From Arthrobacter_E sp041360795 (lineage in GTDB: Bacteria > Actinomycetota > Actinomycetes > Actinomycetales > Micrococcaceae): a DNA stretch of 64,000 nt. A model generated the notes under the pieces. That model was not told the origin of the DNA and did no database searches. It worked only from the letters and a program-made list of their open reading frames with translations. The DNA lies in contig NZ_JBFUPW010000001.1 in NCBI RefSeq assembly GCF_041360795.1, positions 62,001 to 126,000 on the forward strand. The letters are read 5' to 3'. Of this stretch, positions 17,592-26,514 are shown piece by piece. The translations under genes were made by a program, and so were the position numbers. Numbering within the stretch: the first letter of the stretch is position 1; each line of letters starts with the position of its first letter.

Positions 17592-18269
17592 TCAGCGGGA
17601 GCGCTGGCGGAGGCGCTGCATGTCCAGGATCACGACGGCGCGTGCTTCGAGGCGCAGCCAGCCGCGCTGCACGAACTCGGCCAGGGCCTTGTTCACGGTT
17701 TCGCGGGACGCGCCGACCAGCTGGGCCAGCTCTTCCTGAGTGAGCTCGTGAGCCACCAGGATGCCGTCGGTCGCGGGGCGGCCGAAGCGGTCGGCCAGGT
17801 CCAGCAGCGCCTTGGCCACGCGGCCGGGGACGTCGGAGAACACCAGGTCGGACAGCGAGTCGTTGGTGCGGCGCAGTCGGCGGGCCAGGGCCTGGAGCAG
17901 CTGGGCGGAGACCTCGGGGCGCGTGCGGAGGAGAGCGTTGAGGCTCTCATTCTTCAGGCCGGCCAGGCGGGTTTCGGAGACGGCCGTGGCGGTCGCCGTG
18001 CGGGGGCTCGGGTCGAACAGGGCCATCTCGCCGAAGAGCTCACCTGGGCCGAGGATGGCCAGCAGGGACTCGCGGCCATCCGCGGACGTGCGGCCGAGCT
18101 TCACCTTGCCGGAGACGATGAAGTAGAGCTGATCGCCCTGGTCGCCTTCCCGGAAGACGGACGCACCACGGGAGAGGTCCACCTCGCTCAGCTCATCCGT
18201 GAGCAGGCGGAAGGCGTCGTCATCCAATGTGGCGAAAAGCGGTGCCCGGCGCAGTACCTCGATGTCCAT
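17592..18269 (-). CDS. Crp/Fnr family transcription regulator (Crp/GlxR type)
   Basis: 225 residues. The N-terminal cyclic-nucleotide domain contains GELFGEMALFDPSPRTATATA, with the Glu and Arg-Thr of a cAMP-binding cassette. A dimer helix follows, then a winged helix-turn-helix with TQEELAQLVGASRETVNKAL. The ATG has AGAGGAGATT upstream. Length and position next to a marP-like gene match the actinobacterial Crp/GlxR regulator that controls carbon metabolism globally. Divergently transcribed from the protease gene. Confidence 0.93.
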   Translation of the reverse strand: MDIEVLRRAPLFATLDDDAFRLLTDELSEVDLSRGASVFREGDQGDQLYFIVSGKVKLGRTSADGRESLLAILGPGELFGEMALFDPSPRTATATAVSETRLAGLKNESLNALLRTRPEVSAQLLQALARRLRRTNDSLSDLVFSDVPGRVAKALLDLADRFGRPATDGILVAHELTQEELAQLVGASRETVNKALAEFVQRGWLRLEARAVVILDMQRLRQRSR

Positions 18270-18448
18270 GTAATCTCCTCTGAAAATTGACGCTGAGCAC
18301 ATTCTTTCAGAAAATGCCGTCCGATGCGCGTCGCGCACCGGCGCCCGTGCCGGGCAGGGGCCGTGGGCACCAGTCTTTCACGGCAAAATGTCAGGCGTGC
18401 TCAGTAGCATGGCGGACGCAAGGATTCGTCGTGACTGGAAGGAACACC

Positions 18449-19633
18449 GTGTTCGGGTTGACCGTACTGGACCTGGTCCTGCTGGTGACGCTGATCTCCT
18501 ACGCCATCTACGGCTTCCGGAACGGCTTCCTGGTCACCGTCGGCGGGATCGTCGGCTTCGCGCTCGGCGCGGTGGCGGCGTTCTTCGCCATGCCGCTGGT
18601 CAGCTCCCTTGTGAGCGACGCGAAGTGGCGCCTGACCGCGGTGGTGGTGACCGCCGTCGTGCTCGTGGTCCTCGGCAACAGCCTGGGCGCTTCGGTGGGG
18701 CACCGGATCCGCTCGGCCCGCGCCGTCCGCTCCCTGCGGGGACTGGACCGGCTCGCGGGAGCCGCGGCCAGTGTGGTGATGACCGCGCTGGTCATGTCCC
18801 TGCTCTCCTTCGGCCTGAATTCGATGGGCGTGCCGGTCATCTCGCAGCAGGTGGCCAGCTCGCGGGTCATCCGATTCATCGACGGCGCCACTCCCGCCCC
18901 GGTGCAGGGCGCCATGGCTCAGCTGCGCTCGAGCCTCATGGGCGAGGGCATCCCCAAGATCATCGACGGCGCCGCGCCGCTCCTGACCGGGCCCGCGCCC
19001 GTGGGCTCCGCGGACACGCCGGAGCTGAAGAACGCCGCGCAGTCCGTCCTCAAGATCACCGGCACGGCGTTCCAGTGCGGGCAGAACCAGACGGGCACCG
19101 GATTCGTGGTGTCCTCCGAGCGTGTCGTGACCAACGCGCACGTGGTGGCCGGCGTGAGTGAACCCGTGGTGGAATCCCCGGACGGCTCCGCGCTGGCGGC
19201 CCGCGTGGTGTACTTCGATCCGCAGCGCGACCTCGCGGTGCTGGCCGTCAACGGCCTGACCGCGCACCCGCTGCCGCTGCGGGAGAACCTGCCGACCGGC
19301 AGCGAAGCCGCCTTCGAGGGGTACCCGCATGGTGGACCCTTCCAGGCCAAGCCGGCCCGGGTGCAGGGCATCTCCCAGGTCGAGATCCCGGACATCTACG
19401 GCAAGAACCACGTCATGGGGGACGTCTACCAGATCGCCGGGGACGTCCAGCCGGGCAACTCCGGCGGCCCGCTCCTGAGCCCCGACGGCCACGTGGCCGG
19501 GGTGGTCTTCGCCAAGGCCAGCACGAGCAGTGGTGTCGGCTTCGCCATCACCATGGACGGGCTCAAGCCGGTGGCGACTCGGGCCTCGACCCTGGACGTC
19601 CCGGTGTCCCCGGGGCAGTGCACCACCAAGTAG
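18449..19633 (+). CDS. MarP-like membrane serine protease (CvpA + trypsin-like domains)
   Basis: About 394 residues. Four hydrophobic segments in residues ~1-125 form a CvpA/colicin-V-type membrane domain; the protease domain follows with His in NAHVVAG, Asp in FDPQRDLAVL and Ser in QPGNSGGPL, so the full triad is present. It matches Mycobacterium MarP, a periplasmic protease for acid and oxidative stress. The GTG at 18449 is preferred (GGAAGGA seven bases upstream, start right before the first helix); a GTG at 18431, also with AAGGA, would add six residues. A TAGCAT -10 box lies at 18405-18410. Confidence 0.9.
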   Translation: MFGLTVLDLVLLVTLISYAIYGFRNGFLVTVGGIVGFALGAVAAFFAMPLVSSLVSDAKWRLTAVVVTAVVLVVLGNSLGASVGHRIRSARAVRSLRGLDRLAGAAASVVMTALVMSLLSFGLNSMGVPVISQQVASSRVIRFIDGATPAPVQGAMAQLRSSLMGEGIPKIIDGAAPLLTGPAPVGSADTPELKNAAQSVLKITGTAFQCGQNQTGTGFVVSSERVVTNAHVVAGVSEPVVESPDGSALAARVVYFDPQRDLAVLAVNGLTAHPLPLRENLPTGSEAAFEGYPHGGPFQAKPARVQGISQVEIPDIYGKNHVMGDVYQIAGDVQPGNSGGPLLSPDGHVAGVVFAKASTSSGVGFAITMDGLKPVATRASTLDVPVSPGQCTTK

Positions 19634-19679
19634 ACGCCGCTCCACCAGGTGGCCGGCGCGCACGCCCTGCGTGGCCGCG

Positions 19680-20255
19680 TCAGATCTGACGCAGGCGCTC
19701 CAGCACCTCCGCGAGCCGTGAGTCGAAACCCTGCACGGCATCCTCCGGAAGATCCCCGACCGGGAACCACCGCACGTCCTCGGATTCGTCGCTGACGGTC
19801 GGCTGCGGCGTCCCGTCCGTGATCATCGCGACGCCGACGTCCAGGTGGGAGCGGCAGTGCCCGAAGGCGTCGGACAGCTGGTGATGGTCCAGGTCCACGA
19901 CGCGGAGCCCGCTCAGCTGCTCAGCTCGGAGCCCGGTCTCCTCCGTGGCTTCCCGGAGCGCGGCTTCCAGGATGCCGGCGTCGCCGCTCTCCAGATGTCC
20001 GCCGGGCTGGACCCAGAACCTGCCCTTGCCGTGGAACACGAGCAGTACGTGCTCCTGCGCGGCGTCGAGGATGAAGGCACTGGCCGTCAGGTGGGACGGC
20101 AGGGGATGCCGGGACAGCACGTCGGCACCCTGATCAAGGGCCGCCAGGAATTCGGCCTGTTCCGATTCCTCGGAGGGCGAGAGGGGCTTCCAGGAGGAGA
20201 CGGCGTGCAGCGCGGAGTCGAGGAGGGTCACCTGGGCATGATAGCGCCGCAGCAC
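19680..20255 (-). CDS. Nudix hydrolase
   Basis: 191 residues with a complete Nudix box: GDAGILEAALREATEETGL. The segment LVFHGKGRFWVQPGGHLESGD before it is typical of the MutT-type fold. Substrate not predictable from the box; context (next to aroQ) gives no clue. The GTG start at 20255 has no clear ribosome site and an in-frame GTG eight codons downstream is the alternative. Confidence 0.85.
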   Translation of the reverse strand: MLRRYHAQVTLLDSALHAVSSWKPLSPSEESEQAEFLAALDQGADVLSRHPLPSHLTASAFILDAAQEHVLLVFHGKGRFWVQPGGHLESGDAGILEAALREATEETGLRAEQLSGLRVVDLDHHQLSDAFGHCRSHLDVGVAMITDGTPQPTVSDESEDVRWFPVGDLPEDAVQGFDSRLAEVLERLRQI

Positions 20256-20294
20256 GTCGCGCGGTCCGGTGCGCCGTCGTCCGCTGCTCTCAGC

Positions 20295-20759
20295 TCAGGC
20301 GTCCCGCTCGGCGAGGTAGTCGATGGCGAAGCGGTAGCCCAGCACGCCGGCCCCGGCGATGACCGCGTCGCAGACTCCCGAGAGGTACGAGTGGTGCCGG
20401 AACTCCTCGCGGCGGTGGACGTTCGTAATGTGCACCTCGACGGCGGGGAGCGCGACGGCGGCGATCGCGTCCCGCAGCGCGACGGACGTGTGCGTGTAAG
20501 CGCCCGCGTTGATCACGATGCCGAGCGCGTCATGCCGGGCCTCGTGGATCGCGCCGACCAGAGCGCCCTCGTGGTTCGACTGGAACGCCCGGATCTCCAG
20601 GCCATGCCGGGCCGCGGCCGTCTCGCACAGGTACTCGACGTCGGCCAGCGTGGCCTGCCCGTACTTCTCCGGTTCGCGGGTGCCCAGGAGATTCAGATTG
20701 GGGCCGTTGAGGACCAGGATGGTCTTGCGGACAGGGGTGTCGGCTGCGGATTCGGTCAT
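20295..20759 (-). CDS. aroQ: Type II 3-dehydroquinate dehydratase
   Basis: 154 residues, the usual length. Makes 3-dehydroshikimate from 3-dehydroquinate in the shikimate pathway. The family start LVLNGPNLNLLGTREPEKYG carries the catalytic Tyr33; FQSNHEGALVGAIHEA, NAGAYTHTSVALRDA and VHITNVHRREEFRHHSYLS supply the remaining active-site residues, including the catalytic His. Cytoplasmic dodecamer in known members. Other shikimate genes are not in the window. Confidence 0.96.
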   Translation of the reverse strand: MTESAADTPVRKTILVLNGPNLNLLGTREPEKYGQATLADVEYLCETAAARHGLEIRAFQSNHEGALVGAIHEARHDALGIVINAGAYTHTSVALRDAIAAVALPAVEVHITNVHRREEFRHHSYLSGVCDAVIAGAGVLGYRFAIDYLAERDA

Positions 20760-20831
20760 GCTGTCACCCTACTCCCCGGACTCCCGCTGCGACTTCGCGG
20801 TGTCCGGACGGGCGCGTCTGGACGGGGCGCG

Positions 20832-21641
20832 TCAGGAAGCCGGGGCGAGGGGTGCGATACGGAGGCGGCGGACGCTTTCGGCGAGGATCGCCTGAGCCTT
20901 CTGACCCAGCCCAGGGTCCGTCACCAGCTCGTCCGCGTCTTCCAGCGCCGCGATACTGCTGATGCCCTGGATTCCCCACTTGGAATGGTCGGCCACCACG
21001 ACGAGTTTGCGGCTGGACGCCAGGAACGCGCGGTCCGTCTCGGCCTCCAGGACGTTCGGCGTGCTGAACCCGGCCTGCGGGTCCATGCCGTGCACGCCGA
21101 GGAAGGTGACGTCCAGGTTCATGCTTTTCAAGGCCTGCGTCGCGACCGGCCCCACGAGGGCGTCCGACGCGGTCCGCTGGCCGCCGATGAGGATGACCTC
21201 CGTCTTCGCGTTGACGATCGTGGAGCGGTAGAAGATCTCCGCGGTACGGATGGAGTTGGTGACCACCGTGATGGCCGGACCCTTGACCAGTTCCTGGGCG
21301 AGTGCCCAGGTGGTCGTCCCGGCGCTGAGCCCCACGGCCATGCCCTCTGAGACCGATCCGGCGGCCACGGCGGCGATGGCCTGCTTCTCCGCCGTGAACT
21401 GCGTGGACTTCAGCTCGAAGCCGGGTTCGTGGGTTCCGGCGTCGCCCAGGATCTTGGCGCCGCCGTGGATGCGCTCCAGCAGGCCCGTGTCGCTGAGGGC
21501 TTCGATGTCGCGGCGGACGGTCATGGCGGAGACTTTGAGGGCATCGGCGAGATCGGAGACCTTGACGATGCGCTCCTTCTGGACCATCTCCAGGATGGCC
21601 TGATGCCGGGCGGCTTGCAGCATGTGCGACTCGCTCCTCAT
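20832..21641 (-). CDS. DeoR-family transcription repressor
   Basis: 269 residues. N-terminal helix-turn-helix (ILEMVQKERIVKVSDLADAL, VSAMTVRRDIEALSDTGLLERIHGGA) and a DeoRC sugar-phosphate sensor domain (GLSAGTTTWALAQEL, VVTNSIRTAEIF, DHSKWG). ATG at 21641 has AGGAGA upstream. It is the first gene beyond the carbohydrate ABC transporter on the same strand, 65 bp after the MalG-type gene, so it probably controls that cluster in response to a phosphorylated sugar. Candidate direct-repeat operator: see 25043-25057. Confidence 0.92.
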   Translation of the reverse strand: MRSESHMLQAARHQAILEMVQKERIVKVSDLADALKVSAMTVRRDIEALSDTGLLERIHGGAKILGDAGTHEPGFELKSTQFTAEKQAIAAVAAGSVSEGMAVGLSAGTTTWALAQELVKGPAITVVTNSIRTAEIFYRSTIVNAKTEVILIGGQRTASDALVGPVATQALKSMNLDVTFLGVHGMDPQAGFSTPNVLEAETDRAFLASSRKLVVVADHSKWGIQGISSIAALEDADELVTDPGLGQKAQAILAESVRRLRIAPLAPAS

Positions 21642-21705
21642 GATCGTCTCCTGTGTCTGGATGAAGTCTAGTGCTGCGGTGCCTGAGCGGGGCCGACGGC
21701 GCGGC

Positions 21706-22644
21706 TCACCCCTTGCTGGACCCCAGGGTGAGCCCCGCGACGAACTGCCGTTGCAGCAGGAGGTAGATGACCAGGGTGGGGATCACCGTGATCACGGCGC
21801 CGGCCGCCAGGAGGTTGTAGTCGTTGAAGAACTGACCCTGGAGGTTGTTGATCGCCGTCGTGACCGGAAGCCTGTCGCCGTTCTGGATGAAGAGCAGGGG
21901 CCAGAAGAAGTCGTTGTAGATGAAGATGACTTCCAGAGTGCCGAGGGCGGCGAAGGCCGGGCGGCACAGCGGCATGATGATCTCCCAGTACTGCCGCCAC
22001 AGACCTGCCCCGTCCACGAGCGCAGCCTCGGTGAGGTCCGGGGACAGAGCCTTCATGTAGTTCGAGAGCACGAAGGTGCAGAAGCCGATCTGGAAAGCCG
22101 TGTTCACCGCGATCACGGAGATGTAGGTGTTGAGCATGTTGCCGGAGTCGCTGACCGCATACGGGACCTGGAAGTGCTTCATCATGAGGAACAGCGGCGC
22201 CGCGAGCACCTGGGGCGGCAACAGGTTGCCGGCGGTGAACATGATCAGCAGGGTGATGTTGAACTTCCAGTTCACGCGGCTCACCGCGAAGGCCATGAGC
22301 GAGGCGAGGAACAGTGTCAGCAGCACCGCCGGCACAGTGATGATCACCGAGTTCCAGAAGTACTTGGAGAACCCTCCCTGGGTCCACGCCTGCACGAAGT
22401 TGTCGAAGTTGAAGGGGCCCTGGACGCTGAAGTAGCCGTACTGATTGGTGGCCCAGCTCGGTCGCAGGGCGGTGTACAGCGCCCAGCCGAGCGGCACCAG
22501 CCACATCACGGCCATCACCACGAGGAAGAGGTGCGTCCCGTAGTGGCGCTTGCGCTTGGAGCCCCGCTGCACGGCGTCGTGCGCGACGGCGACGCCGGCC
22601 TGCCGCCCGGCGCTGCGGGTGCGGGGTGCGGTGGTGCTGGTCAC
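21706..22644 (-). CDS. Carbohydrate ABC transporter permease, MalG type
   Basis: 312 residues with six membrane helices and the permease-ATPase contact loop EAALVDGAGLWRQYWEIIMP. The charged N-terminal ~40 residues precede the first helix LFLVVMAVMWLVPLGWALY. It forms the membrane pore with the MalF-type gene whose stop it overlaps by four bases (ATGA). Imports a sugar, likely an oligosaccharide or polyol. No ATPase gene lies in this cluster, so a shared MsiK/UgpC-type ATPase elsewhere must drive it. Confidence 0.93.
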   Translation of the reverse strand: MTSTTAPRTRSAGRQAGVAVAHDAVQRGSKRKRHYGTHLFLVVMAVMWLVPLGWALYTALRPSWATNQYGYFSVQGPFNFDNFVQAWTQGGFSKYFWNSVIITVPAVLLTLFLASLMAFAVSRVNWKFNITLLIMFTAGNLLPPQVLAAPLFLMMKHFQVPYAVSDSGNMLNTYISVIAVNTAFQIGFCTFVLSNYMKALSPDLTEAALVDGAGLWRQYWEIIMPLCRPAFAALGTLEVIFIYNDFFWPLLFIQNGDRLPVTTAINNLQGQFFNDYNLLAAGAVITVIPTLVIYLLLQRQFVAGLTLGSSKG

Positions 22645-23609
22645 GATCTGCTGTCCTTTCCGAAGGTGCGGGTGAGATAGAAGACGATCGGGACGAGGGA
22701 GACCACCAGGAGGACAGTGGCCAGTGCCGATCCGACCCCGAGGACCTGTCCTTCGCCGACCAGGTTCTGGATGACCAGCGCGGAGAGGAGCTCCAGGCCG
22801 TTCGTGCCGCGGTTGATGACGTAGACGACGTCGAACGCGCGGAGAGATTCGATGATGGTGATGACCACGATCACGATGTTCACGGGCTTCATCGCCGGGA
22901 ACACCACGCGGAAGAAGGTCTGGAAGCTGTTCGCGCCGTCGATGGCGGCCGCCTCACGGAGCGTGGGGTCCACGCCCTTGAGACCGGCTAAATAGAGCAG
23001 CATGACGTAGCCGGCGTGGCGCCAGGTGGCGGCGATGAGCGCGGCCCAGATGTTGACTGAGGAGTCCCCGAACCAGTCGACGGCCTGCGGGGTCCCTGCG
23101 GTGCCGAGGAGGAAGTTCAGCAGACCATTGTCCCGCTGGTAGAAGAGCTGCCAGATGATGCCGACCAGCGCGAGCGAGAGCATGACGGGCGCGAAGAAGA
23201 TGCTCTGGTAGATCCGGGTCCCGCGGATGTTCTGATCCAGGAGGACCGCCAGAAGGAGCCCGATCGGAGTGGCGATGACGGCCAGGAACACCAGCCAGAG
23301 GACGTTGTGCTGGATGGCGGGCCAGAAGGGCGGATAGTCCTGCAGGATGAAGCGGTAGTTGTCCACGCCCGCGGGTTTCATGTCCGCGAAGTCCAGGCCG
23401 TTCCACTTGATGAAGCTCAGCCCGATGGAGAAGAGTGTCGGAAGCCAGACGAAGACCAGCTGGATGAGCGTGGGGATGGCGACCATGGCGCTCAGGACGA
23501 GAACATCGCGTCTGCTGAGCCGGCGGACGCGGCCCGGGCGCTTCCGGCCCGGGTCCTTCCGGGGTGCGGGGCCGCCGCGCGTCCGGGAGGCGGTGGAAGA
23601 GGTGGTCAT
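22641..23609 (-). CDS. Carbohydrate ABC transporter permease, MalF type
   Basis: 322 residues: basic N-terminus, six membrane helices, and the contact loop EAAAIDGANSFQTFFRVVFP. Partner of the MalG-type permease, with which it overlaps. Translation start has GGAGATCCCTC upstream. It lies 67 bp after the solute-binding protein gene on the same strand, the standard order for such importers. Confidence 0.93.
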   Translation of the reverse strand: MTTSSTASRTRGGPAPRKDPGRKRPGRVRRLSRRDVLVLSAMVAIPTLIQLVFVWLPTLFSIGLSFIKWNGLDFADMKPAGVDNYRFILQDYPPFWPAIQHNVLWLVFLAVIATPIGLLLAVLLDQNIRGTRIYQSIFFAPVMLSLALVGIIWQLFYQRDNGLLNFLLGTAGTPQAVDWFGDSSVNIWAALIAATWRHAGYVMLLYLAGLKGVDPTLREAAAIDGANSFQTFFRVVFPAMKPVNIVIVVITIIESLRAFDVVYVINRGTNGLELLSALVIQNLVGEGQVLGVGSALATVLLVVSLVPIVFYLTRTFGKDSRS

Positions 23610-23676
23610 GAGGGATCTCCTTGCGATGGTGGCCGGGGCGTTCCGGAGAGCGCCCCGGCCACCGGGTGGGTCCGGG

Positions 23677-24987
23677 CTACTGGGCCGAGTAGAGGGCCTT
23701 GGCCTGGGACTCGAGATTCTTGACGTCCACGGTGCCGTCCTTGAGGAAGGCCTGGAGCGCCGGGATCATGACATTGTTGGCCATCGCGGGGAGAGCGTCG
23801 CGGTCGAAGAACTGCGTGATGGACTTCGCCTGGCCGATGACGTCCGCGCACTTCTTGTTCAGGGCGGTGAAGCCGCTCTGGTCGGAGCCCTTCGCGGTCT
23901 GGATGTTGGAGGGGTCGCCCTTGTAATAGGCGTCCTGGCCCTCCGGGGTGCCGATGAATTCCAGGAAGTCCTTGGCCGCCTGGTTGTCGCCGCCCTTCTT
24001 GGACAGCAGGAACCCGTCGATCGGCGCCTCCACCGCCTCCTGGCCTTCGACCGCCACTTCGGGGAAGGGGAAGAAGTCGATGTCCTTGAGCACGGCGGGA
24101 TCGGTGAACTGCTGCGTCACGAAGGAACCGAGCAGGTACATGCCGGTCTTCTGGCCCGCGAGAGCCTTGGCGGCGTCCTGCCAGGTCTGGCCGAGTGCGC
24201 CCGGATCCTGGTAGGGCAGAAGGGCCTTCCAGGTGTCGAAGACGTCGCTGACCTTCTTCTGGTCCCACGATTCCTTGTGGGCGCAGAGATCCACATGGAA
24301 CTGGTAGCCGTTGAGCCGCAGGTTCAGGTAGTCGAAGGTGCCCATCGCCGGCCAGCCGTCCTTGTCGGCGAAGCCGATCGGGATGATGCCGTCGCTCTTC
24401 ATCTTGGCGCACAGGGTCTTGAGCTGGTCGAACGTGGTGGGGACTTCGTAGCCCTTGGCCGCCCAGACGCTCTTCCGGTAGAAGAAGCCCCAGGGATAGT
24501 TGTAGTTCGGGATGAAGTACATCTTGCCGTCGGGGCCGGTGGAGGCCTTCTTGAGGGCGTCCGAGTAGTTGCCCCCGATCTTGGACCAGACGTCGTCGAT
24601 GGGCGCCAGGAGTCCCTTGCCCGCGTAGTACTGCATGCGGTAGCCGGCGAACCAGGTGAAGGCGTCGTCCGGGGACCCTTGCAGGTACGAGTTGATCTTG
24701 TTCTGGAAATCGTTGTGGGGAACGGTGTTGATGGTCGCGGACTTGCTGGACTTCTTCTGGAAGGCGGCGAGCGTGTCGGCAAGGGCCTTCTTCGGCACCT
24801 CGTCGGAAAGACTCGAACCCAGGGTGAACGTGGTGGCTGCGGAGCCGCCACCGGAGGGGCCGGAGCCGCCGGTGCACGCCGCGAGCAGCGGAACGCCGGC
24901 GAGGCCGGCCGCGCCGAGTGCGAAGGATTTGAGAACGGTGCGACGCGGGGCGACTACGCTGCCGGCCGGCATCTGAGGCTGTGGCAT
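23677..24987 (-). CDS. Sugar-binding lipoprotein of the ABC importer
   Basis: 436 residues. The start PRRTVLKSFALGAAGLAGVP is a twin-arginine-type signal that ends in the lipobox LLAAC (Cys38), so it is exported folded and lipid-anchored. The mature part has the extracellular solute-binding family 1 pattern (INSYLQGSPDDAFTWFAGYR, GYEVPTTFDQLKTLCAKM, DGFLLSKKGGDNQAAKDFLEFI). Strong ribosome site GAAGGAG. First gene of the leftward importer operon; specificity unknown, though the neighbouring Gfo/Idh oxidoreductase suggests a polyol or modified sugar. Confidence 0.93.
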   Translation of the reverse strand: MPQPQMPAGSVVAPRRTVLKSFALGAAGLAGVPLLAACTGGSGPSGGGSAATTFTLGSSLSDEVPKKALADTLAAFQKKSSKSATINTVPHNDFQNKINSYLQGSPDDAFTWFAGYRMQYYAGKGLLAPIDDVWSKIGGNYSDALKKASTGPDGKMYFIPNYNYPWGFFYRKSVWAAKGYEVPTTFDQLKTLCAKMKSDGIIPIGFADKDGWPAMGTFDYLNLRLNGYQFHVDLCAHKESWDQKKVSDVFDTWKALLPYQDPGALGQTWQDAAKALAGQKTGMYLLGSFVTQQFTDPAVLKDIDFFPFPEVAVEGQEAVEAPIDGFLLSKKGGDNQAAKDFLEFIGTPEGQDAYYKGDPSNIQTAKGSDQSGFTALNKKCADVIGQAKSITQFFDRDALPAMANNVMIPALQAFLKDGTVDVKNLESQAKALYSAQ

Positions 24988-25042
24988 TTTTTCTCCTTCA
25001 AGAACCCATTGCCTGTGATGTGCGCCACACTAGCAGTCAATG

Positions 25043-25057
25043 GAACAAAAGTGAACA
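25043..25057 (-). promoter_or_regulatory. Candidate operator: helical-phased GAACA direct repeat
   Basis: GAACA at 25043 and again at 25053, ten bases apart (TTGTTC ACT TTTGTTC on the minus strand), about 55-70 bp upstream of the solute-binding protein start. Direct half-sites one helical turn apart resemble DeoR-family operators, and a DeoR gene ends this cluster. Inference from spacing and position. Confidence 0.35.
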
Positions 25058-25259
25058 AGAAGAAACCTTCGCAAACATAAAGATTCAGAACCGATCTGAG
25101 TGTCGCGTCGGCATGGCGACCCGGCCGGCGCGGAATGGCGGGGTCCAGCGGAGGGTCTGAGCCAACAATCTACACGTGTCACTTCCGCGTAACGCAAGCT
25201 TTTCAAGAAGAATCTCACGTCTATTGACTCGAGTAGATCGTGCTGGGAGACTCTTCCGC

Positions 25260-26504
25260 ATGACTCAGATCTCACCGTTCTCCCTCGGAATCGTCGGCGC
25301 CGGCCAGTTCTCCGGCCAGTTCGCCAAGCTCTTCAAGGCGCACCCCCTCGTCCGGGACGTCTATGTCACCGATGTGCTCGCCGAGCGGGCGGAGACGCTG
25401 GCAGCCCGCCAGAACCTGGCCGGCACCTTCCCCAGCTTCGAGGACATGCTGGCCTCCGACGTCGACGCCGTCGCGATCTTCACGCAGCGCTGGACCCACG
25501 GGCCGCTGGTGGTCCAGGCGCTCAAGGCGGGCAAACACGTCTACTCCGCCGTGCCGATGGCGATCAGTGAAGAGGAGATCGCCGCGATCATCGAGGCCGT
25601 CCGCGAGACCGGGCTGACCTACATGATGGGGGAGACCAGCTACTACAACCCCGCCACGATCTACGCGCGGGACCGCAAAGCCGAAGGCGCCTTCGGCCGG
25701 ATCTTCTACGCCGAAGGCGACTACGTCCACGACATGGACCTCGGCTTCTACGCCGCCTACCAGTACAGCGGCGGGGAGGAATGGCAGAAGACCGCAAGCT
25801 ACCCGCCCATGCTCTACCCGACGCACTCCCTGGGCGGCGTCCTCGGAGGCATCGGGGGCCATGTGACGAGTGTGAGCTGCATCGGCGTCCGGGACGACCG
25901 AGGCGACGGCGTCTTCGACCGCGAGATCAGCATGTTCGACAACGACTTCTCCAACGCCACGGCCCTGTTCGAGATGGACGGCGGCGGGAGCATCCGCATC
26001 AACGAATTCCGTCGCGTGGGCTACCCGTCCCATCTGCGCGAGAGCCGGTTCCGCTACTTCGGCACCGAGGGCAGCTTCGAGCAGCTCGTCGAGACGGCAG
26101 TGTGGCAGGACAAGGAGGGCTTCACCGATGTGAGTGAGCAGATCAGCACCCTGCCCAGCATCCCGCTTGATGACCCGTCCCTCGCCGACGTCGATCCCGC
26201 CCTCCGGGACGCCTTCGTCTCGGGCCTCGCCCCCGTGCACGATCCGTCCCGGCTCCCCGCGGAACTCCGCGCCCTGCCGAGCGGGCACGAGGGGAGCCAC
26301 GCCTTCCTGGTGGACGACTTCGTGACCGCCGTCGCCACGGGGACGCTGCCGCCCGTGAACGCCTGGACCGCCGCCCGGTTCACGCTGCCGGGCATCGTGG
26401 CCCACCAGTCGGCACTCCGGGGAGGGGAACGGCTCCCGATTCATGACTTCGGGGACGCCCCGGAGCTTCCGGCGGCCCGCAGCACCGAGGCCGCCCGCGG
26501 CTAG
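25260..26504 (+). CDS. Gfo/Idh/MocA family NAD(P)-dependent oxidoreductase
   Basis: 414 residues. N-terminal Rossmann motif GIVGAGQFSGQFAKLF binds NAD(P); the usual EKP is replaced by VPMAIS in VYSAVPMAISEEE, so the lysine is absent at that place. The C-terminal domain has a long alpha/beta sheet region typical of the family. Acts on sugars, polyols or amino sugars. Divergent from the importer operon over a 272-bp shared control region; together with the LacI gene after it, it probably forms a catabolic unit for the imported substrate. ATG at 25260 is the only start that precedes the Rossmann motif closely. Confidence 0.88.
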   Translation: MTQISPFSLGIVGAGQFSGQFAKLFKAHPLVRDVYVTDVLAERAETLAARQNLAGTFPSFEDMLASDVDAVAIFTQRWTHGPLVVQALKAGKHVYSAVPMAISEEEIAAIIEAVRETGLTYMMGETSYYNPATIYARDRKAEGAFGRIFYAEGDYVHDMDLGFYAAYQYSGGEEWQKTASYPPMLYPTHSLGGVLGGIGGHVTSVSCIGVRDDRGDGVFDREISMFDNDFSNATALFEMDGGGSIRINEFRRVGYPSHLRESRFRYFGTEGSFEQLVETAVWQDKEGFTDVSEQISTLPSIPLDDPSLADVDPALRDAFVSGLAPVHDPSRLPAELRALPSGHEGSHAFLVDDFVTAVATGTLPPVNAWTAARFTLPGIVAHQSALRGGERLPIHDFGDAPELPAARSTEAARG

Positions 26505-26507
26505 CAT
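26502..26507 (+). promoter_or_regulatory. -10 box (TAGCAT) of a likely leaderless transcript
   Basis: TAGCAT, overlapping the stop codon of the oxidoreductase gene, ends seven bases before the ATG at 26515. This supports a separate, leaderless promoter for the LacI-family gene. Confidence 0.4.
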
Positions 26508-26514
26508 GGTGGCT

